A stretch of DNA of 9,140 bases from Holophagaceae bacterium (GTDB lineage Bacteria; Acidobacteriota; Holophagae; Holophagales; Holophagaceae): positions 1 to 9,140 of the forward strand of contig JANXQX010000261.1 of the NCBI GenBank assembly GCA_025353305.1, in the 5' to 3' direction. The notes under the pieces were generated by a model. It did no database searches and was not told where the DNA came from. It saw only the letters and a program-made list of their open reading frames with translations. Position 1 is the first letter of the stretch, and every line of letters starts with the position of its first letter. Positions 5,633 to 9,140 of this stretch are shown piece by piece. Both the position numbers and the translations under genes were made by a program.

Positions 5633-7018
5633 ATGCGTTCTACCTTCCTCTCCTGCTGTGCAGGCTTCGTGATCTTGGCTTCCACCCTTGGGTGTGGTGG
5701 CGGTGGTGGCACTCCCACCACTACTACCACTCCCCCACCCACTCCACCCCCGACTGTATCCAGCTTCTCAGCGACTCCCGCGACCATCACCCAGGGGCAG
5801 AACTCCACCCTGTCATGGGTAGTCTCTGGTGCGAGCAGCCTGACCATCAGCAACGGCGTGGGTGCGGTGGCCGGCACCAGCGTAAGCGTGAGCCCGTCCA
5901 CGACCACAACCTACACACTCACAGCAGCCAACTCCACAGGGAACGCCACTGCTACGGCCAACGTAACAGTGAACCCTGCACCATCCTTCACGTTGATGGC
6001 GAGTCCTTCTACTCTAAGCCTCAAATCAGGAGCTTCAGGCAATGCCGCAATCATGGTGAACGCGCTGAATGGATTCACCAGTACCGTGACCTTCACACTC
6101 ACGGGTGCACCCTCAGGCGTTGTGCCGACCTTCACACCCAATCCCGCAACTTCTTCAAGCAATCTGGCGCTCCAGGTGGCTCTCACAGTGGCGCCAGGAA
6201 CCTATCCATTGGTCATTCGTGGAAACTCATCTGGATTGGCCGAGCAGACGGCGAGCCTATCCCTGACCGTTACGGATGCGACCTCCTTGACGCCCGAGGA
6301 ACAGGCCGGGCAAATGGTTCGTAACGTATTGCGCATGGGCCAATTCTCTATGGCACCTGGATTCGGTGGAATACCCGCTTTGATCGCTCCGAACGGGGAC
6401 AAAGCCCCCCTTGCATTGAGGGACTACACAACCTGCTACACCATCACCACAGATACGAGCAATCCAAATCACGTGACGATGCTCATGGATTTCACTAACT
6501 GCCAAGATTTCACAGGGTCCATCGGCTATGTGATCGATACCAGCGCAGCAGGTTACGTGTTCAACACGACCTTCACCAATTTTGGGTATTCGTTCACCTT
6601 GGATGGGAATTTGTTCGCTAGCAGAATGAATGGGGTGATTTCTTCCACAGGCTCAATGGGCCCTGGTGGCCAGTCCTACACCTACACCGTCATAACCCAA
6701 GGCCCCTTTACCAGCCAATGGACCTATGGCGGTCATACCTACGCCTACACCTTCTCGATGAACGAAACCTTCAACATCAATTTCAACACCCTCAGGTTCT
6801 CCACTTCAGGTACCTACAGTTACAGCGATGCCAGCGGAACCTGGACGATCACAGTTCCTGCCGCAACCCCCATGGTTGCTGACTACATGTCCGGGTGTCT
6901 GTATCCCATCTCTGGAACCATGAACATCGTGGGTCCTTCGGGTGCTTTCAGTGCCACCTTCGGCCCAACCTGCGGAACGGTTACGATCAATCCAGGGAAT
7001 TACGTCATCAATCTGTAG
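5633..7018 (+). CDS. Secreted lipoprotein with Ig-like domains and unknown C-terminal domain
   Basis: A 461-residue envelope protein. Residues 1-20 form a signal peptide ending in ASTLG before Cys21, an imperfect lipobox (Thr instead of Leu at -3). A Gly5 run and a Thr/Pro linker (26-41) follow, typical of surface-anchored lipoproteins. Residues 42-114 form an Ig-like or PKD-like domain (STLSWVVSGASSLTISNGVG, then TTTYTLTAANSTG). Residues 117-215 are a second beta-sandwich of the kind that ends APGTYPLVIRG. The C-terminal part (about 219-461) is rich in Gly, Ser, Thr, Tyr and Phe, has four Cys (268, 290, 422, 447) that could form disulfides, and looks like a beta-rich domain I cannot name. 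The ATG has a strong GGAGG (5624-5628) four bases upstream. The 24-nt gap from the regulator gene and the lack of a terminator suggest co-transcription. Confidence 0.8.
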   Translation: MRSTFLSCCAGFVILASTLGCGGGGGTPTTTTTPPPTPPPTVSSFSATPATITQGQNSTLSWVVSGASSLTISNGVGAVAGTSVSVSPSTTTTYTLTAANSTGNATATANVTVNPAPSFTLMASPSTLSLKSGASGNAAIMVNALNGFTSTVTFTLTGAPSGVVPTFTPNPATSSSNLALQVALTVAPGTYPLVIRGNSSGLAEQTASLSLTVTDATSLTPEEQAGQMVRNVLRMGQFSMAPGFGGIPALIAPNGDKAPLALRDYTTCYTITTDTSNPNHVTMLMDFTNCQDFTGSIGYVIDTSAAGYVFNTTFTNFGYSFTLDGNLFASRMNGVISSTGSMGPGGQSYTYTVITQGPFTSQWTYGGHTYAYTFSMNETFNINFNTLRFSTSGTYSYSDASGTWTITVPAATPMVADYMSGCLYPISGTMNIVGPSGAFSATFGPTCGTVTINPGNYVINL

Positions 7019-7091
7019 CCATCCATCGCGATCACCTTTAGAAGTGGTGGCCGCGCTTCCCACCCCTAGTTTCCACCAAATTGGAGAACAC

Positions 7092-7607
7092 ATGGTCCCG
7101 CTTCGTACTCTTGTCCTCCCGGCGCTCATCGCCACAACCGCCTATTGCGCATCCGAGCCGGTCACGATCTCCGTCACAGGGGAATCGCCCACACAGCTCG
7201 CTTCTCAGAAGGCGTTGTTCGGTAAGGCATCGGGCCTAGTTCTTCGCCTGCAACTCATCCAGCCCGGCAAGGCCATGGTTTCATTGAAAGCAGGCCGCCC
7301 TAACTTTGTCTTTGAGGGCAAGGAAAAACCCAGTTCCACCCTTCGCTTGGTTCGGCTGGAAAAGGACGAGAAACGTGGCAGGGTCGCCACCATGGGCAGC
7401 TCGAAAATGATGCCAATGAAGGACCTTGAATATCCGAACCCCGCCGCATGTGTAGAATTCGAAGTCAAGGAACAGAAGCCTGGGACCTGGCTAATTACCC
7501 CAAAGAAAGACCTAACAGTGGGTGAATGGGCTTTCTATCTGTACCAATCACGGGGATTCTCTGCGGATGACATCACCGCGGAATTTTTTGGATTTGCAAT
7601 CGAGTAA
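7092..7607 (+). CDS. Small exported protein of unknown function
   Basis: A 171-residue protein. The start at 7092 is supported by GGAG at 7083-7086. The frame is open back to 6942, but that part overlaps the lipoprotein gene and has no signal peptide. Residues 1-20 (MVPLRTLVLPALIATTAYCA) are a Sec-type signal peptide, with cleavage likely near Ala20-Ser21. Cys19 is preceded by TAY, a poor lipobox. The mature part looks beta-rich and is basic in the middle (LRLVRLEKDEKRGRV). It ends in GTWLITPKKDLTVGEWAFYLY and EFFGFAIE. The PKxxLxxGEW pattern near the end recalls small exported acidobacterial proteins, but I cannot name a family. It follows the lipoprotein gene by 73 nt on the same strand with no clear terminator between them, so the two may share a transcript. 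Confidence 0.75.
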   Translation: MVPLRTLVLPALIATTAYCASEPVTISVTGESPTQLASQKALFGKASGLVLRLQLIQPGKAMVSLKAGRPNFVFEGKEKPSSTLRLVRLEKDEKRGRVATMGSSKMMPMKDLEYPNPAACVEFEVKEQKPGTWLITPKKDLTVGEWAFYLYQSRGFSADDITAEFFGFAIE

Positions 7608-7612
7608 GCACC

Positions 7613-7711
7613 GTGTTCCCCGGCCCACACGGCATCTATTTTCCCGCCACCATGAGCCTTGGGCCCAGCACCGCCGAGGAGTTTTACGGATTTTCCGTAG
7701 CGAAGAAGTAG
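7613..7711 (+). pseudogene. Possible decayed copy of the preceding gene's C-terminus
   Basis: Right behind the stop of the 7092-7607 gene, a short open frame from GTG at 7613 to TAG at 7709-7711 ends in PSTAEEFYGFSVAKK. The previous protein ends in DDITAEFFGFAIE. The two tails share the pattern (T)AE(E)F[FY]GF[AS][IV], and the underlying DNA (around AATTTTTTGGATTTGC and AGTTTTACGGATTTTCC) is visibly similar. This suggests a leftover of a tandem duplicate whose front has been deleted. It has no ribosome binding site. Chance similarity over a short stretch is possible. Confidence 0.3.
7685..7699. repeat. Small perfect hairpin
   Basis: TACGGA (7685-7690) and TCCGTA (7694-7699) form a 6-bp stem with a TTT loop. 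No T tract follows on the plus strand. It could slow transcription behind the 7092 gene but is too weak to call a terminator. Confidence 0.35.
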
Positions 7712-7786
7712 TACTCTGGTCCAGCCTCAACAACTGGCTTCACATGCAGCGCGGTGGGTGAGCTATCAGTTTTATTCAATTAGCGT

Positions 7787-7810
7787 TTTGATTGAGGAAC
7801 AGCAATCAAA
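7787..7810. repeat. 8-bp inverted repeat in the AT-rich upstream region
   Basis: TTTGATTG (7787-7794) and CAATCAAA (7803-7810) are perfect complements with an 8-nt spacer. The halves contain TGATT and AATCA, the same pentamers seen in the candidate operators at 1728-1743 and 5159-5172. It may be another site of the same regulator, or a weak hairpin. Confidence 0.45.
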
Positions 7811-7850
7811 TTCAATCGATGTACTAAACACAATAATTAAGAGTATTAAT

Positions 7851-7864
7851 TTCGATATTCGATA
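7851..7864 (+). repeat. Tandem heptamer TTCGATA x2
   Basis: TTCGATA is repeated directly without a gap. It lies in the AT-rich region about 130 bp before the next start codon. A regulator binding site is possible, but two short copies may be chance. Confidence 0.3.
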
Positions 7865-7992
7865 AAAGTAGAGTCTGTATGGGCCCCTTATTAATCCTTG
7901 TTACTTTGAAGCCACCAGGAAATCATGGCGTTAAATGACAACACAACACCTTTCGAGCCATAAAAGTCCCCACCCTTCATAGGAGTCATGTC

Positions 7993-9108
7993 ATGCGAAA
8001 GCTTATTGTGGCGCTTGTTCTTGCCACTCCTATCTTCGCCCAGCAGCCTGTCGATCTGTTCGCAGGGAAGTCGATCACGTGGCAGAAAACACGATCAATC
8101 GAGAAGCTCTTCCAACAGGACGATCTGATTCGCAGCTGCGCTACCTTCAAGGTGGGCCAGGTCACGCTCCTTACCAAGACCGCCGATGGCAAAGAAAAGA
8201 CGCTTAAGGTCGGCAATGAGCGCGCAAACCAGTTCGTTGAAGAGTTCAAGGAATCTCTCGGCAGATTTCTCTATCCTTCCTGCTCTGTCGTGGAATCGAA
8301 TTCGGATTTCACGATTGATTTGAATTTCATGGATTTCACTGCCCCGAGTGCCATGGCGGCGGGCCTGCTTGGAGGATTTGCGCCGAGCGAACGCCTCGCG
8401 TTCCAGCTGGCTGTTTATGATTCGAAGAAAGTGCTCCTGTTTGGCGTGCAGTCGGAAGTCGTTGCGAAATCCATCGACAAGAACCGACCATACGATGACC
8501 TTCTCTCGGTGCGGATTCAAGACACAATCAATGAAATCCTCGTATCGAAGGCCTTCAGGAACAATCTCCCTCGTTGCAAGTCGCAGTATTTTGACATCCG
8601 CGATGATGAGCTTTTTGCGAAGCTGCCGGTCCTATCCTCGGAGGATCAGGTTCGACTGCTGCGGACAATATCGGCCATCAATCTCGCCTCGAGCAGTGAC
8701 GCCATGAATAAGTGGCTGGCTGCCAAGAACAACCTCGAAGACGCAAGGGACATCATGAGCGCCATCCACGAGGAGGAATTCACGCACCGTCGGGACAAGG
8801 TGGTGCTGTACTACCGGAATATCGATTTCATCGACACGAACAAGTACGGTCCCGTGACAGAGGAGATGTACAACATCGCCGCCGTCCTGAACGTCTACAG
8901 GAACTGGCGTGGCAGCGCCAATGCATCCATTCTCGAGAAATGCATCGCCGACAAGAAGCTGGAATATAAGCAGCGGATCCGTAGGCAAATCGCACAACTG
9001 TTGCTCGAAAACAATGGGTTTGCAATCGGCCAAGAAGCGATTCAGCGCAAGGCTCAGATCTTCCGTGAAAAATTCATCAACATGTGGGAAAAATTTTCGG
9101 CGGATTAA
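7993..9108 (+). CDS. Exported protein of unknown function
   Basis: A 371-residue protein. The start at 7993 is preceded by AGGAG (7981-7985) with a 7-nt spacer; the ATG at 7988 is in another frame. Residues 1-16 (MRKLIVALVLATPIFA) are a signal peptide, with a clear A-x-A-like site before QQPVDL. The first half (about 45-185) alternates predicted strands and helices: ANQFVEEFKESLGRFL, then DFTIDLNFMDF, a small-residue loop AMAAGLLGGF, then LAFQLAVYDSKKVLLFG. This order (helix, extended strand, loop, strand ending in a turn) faintly recalls periplasmic DUF4410/CsgG-like folds, but I would not assign it. The second half (about 195-371) is helical and strongly charged, with many Lys, Arg and Glu. 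Cys50, Cys97, Cys195 and Cys317 are spread out. The gene has its own long upstream region and is probably transcribed alone. Only 32 bases follow before the window ends. Confidence 0.75.
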   Translation: MRKLIVALVLATPIFAQQPVDLFAGKSITWQKTRSIEKLFQQDDLIRSCATFKVGQVTLLTKTADGKEKTLKVGNERANQFVEEFKESLGRFLYPSCSVVESNSDFTIDLNFMDFTAPSAMAAGLLGGFAPSERLAFQLAVYDSKKVLLFGVQSEVVAKSIDKNRPYDDLLSVRIQDTINEILVSKAFRNNLPRCKSQYFDIRDDELFAKLPVLSSEDQVRLLRTISAINLASSSDAMNKWLAAKNNLEDARDIMSAIHEEEFTHRRDKVVLYYRNIDFIDTNKYGPVTEEMYNIAAVLNVYRNWRGSANASILEKCIADKKLEYKQRIRRQIAQLLLENNGFAIGQEAIQRKAQIFREKFINMWEKFSAD

Positions 9109-9140
9109 GAACGAGCGATCCGCCCCTCACCTGGACGTTA

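Larger units (their letters stand above)
7712..7992. promoter_or_regulatory. AT-rich intergenic region upstream of the last gene
   Basis: This region has no convincing gene. Its middle (about 7765-7870) is far richer in A and T than the coding DNA on either side. It carries a direct repeat of ATTCAAT (7774-7780 and 7810-7816, 36 bp apart), an inverted repeat at 7787-7810 and a tandem heptamer at 7851-7864. Such a cluster fits a regulated promoter or a nucleoid-protein binding region for the gene at 7993. The leader contains TTGTTA (7898-7903), a possible -35, with a weak AATCAT (7921-7926) 17 nt further on. Confidence 0.45.

Noticed and set aside
5703..5721. Perfect 7-bp inverted repeat GTGGTGG / CCACCAC in the lipoprotein gene
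   Set aside because: It is a by-product of the Gly codons next to the Thr/Pro codons in the low-complexity linker. It lies well inside the gene and has no independent sign of regulation.
1..9140. CRISPR array, tRNA or rRNA gene
   Set aside because: I saw no regularly spaced repeats, no tRNA cloverleaf with a TTC-arm box and no rRNA-like stretch on either strand.

Overview
This window looks like a moderately GC-rich bacterial chromosome segment, most likely from a soil or sediment Acidobacteriota (Holophagae-like) bacterium. I infer this from the style of the proteins: a membrane-anchored Ser/Thr kinase with a long TPR sensor, a lipoprotein with a poly-Gly/Pro linker and Ig-like domains, and several small exported proteins of unknown family. 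No marker gene confirms the taxonomy.

Layout. Positions 1-921 hold the 3' part of an IS3-like insertion sequence: a DDE transposase that enters from outside the window, two strong hairpins behind it, and a candidate right end. The transposase carries an in-frame 63-bp insert that can fold into a branched stem-loop. Positions 922-1772 look like a gene graveyard. They hold a 3' gene remnant with no start of its own next to the IS, a C-terminal fragment of what looks like an erythromycin-esterase-type protein on the minus strand, and about 240 bp without a gene.

The core is 1773-5608. A large kinase gene on the minus strand lies between two plus-strand genes for small winged-helix proteins. These two proteins (135 and 134 aa) are paralogues along their whole length. 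One converges on the kinase with only 3 nt between the stop codons; the other diverges from it across an AT-rich region with a perfect 14-bp palindrome. The kinase keeps the P-loop, VAIK, HRD and DFG motifs but lacks nearly the whole activation segment, including APE. A reasonable working model is a membrane sensor kinase whose partner or output is one or both winged-helix regulators.

From 5204 a possible operon runs through the second winged-helix gene, a lipoprotein (5633-7018) and a small exported protein (7092-7607). It is followed by what may be a decayed duplicate of the last gene's C-terminus (7613-7711) and an AT-rich, repeat-bearing intergenic region. The last gene, 7993-9108, encodes an exported protein of unknown function. 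The most promising candidate for an undescribed system is the winged-helix / kinase / winged-helix unit with its exported neighbours.
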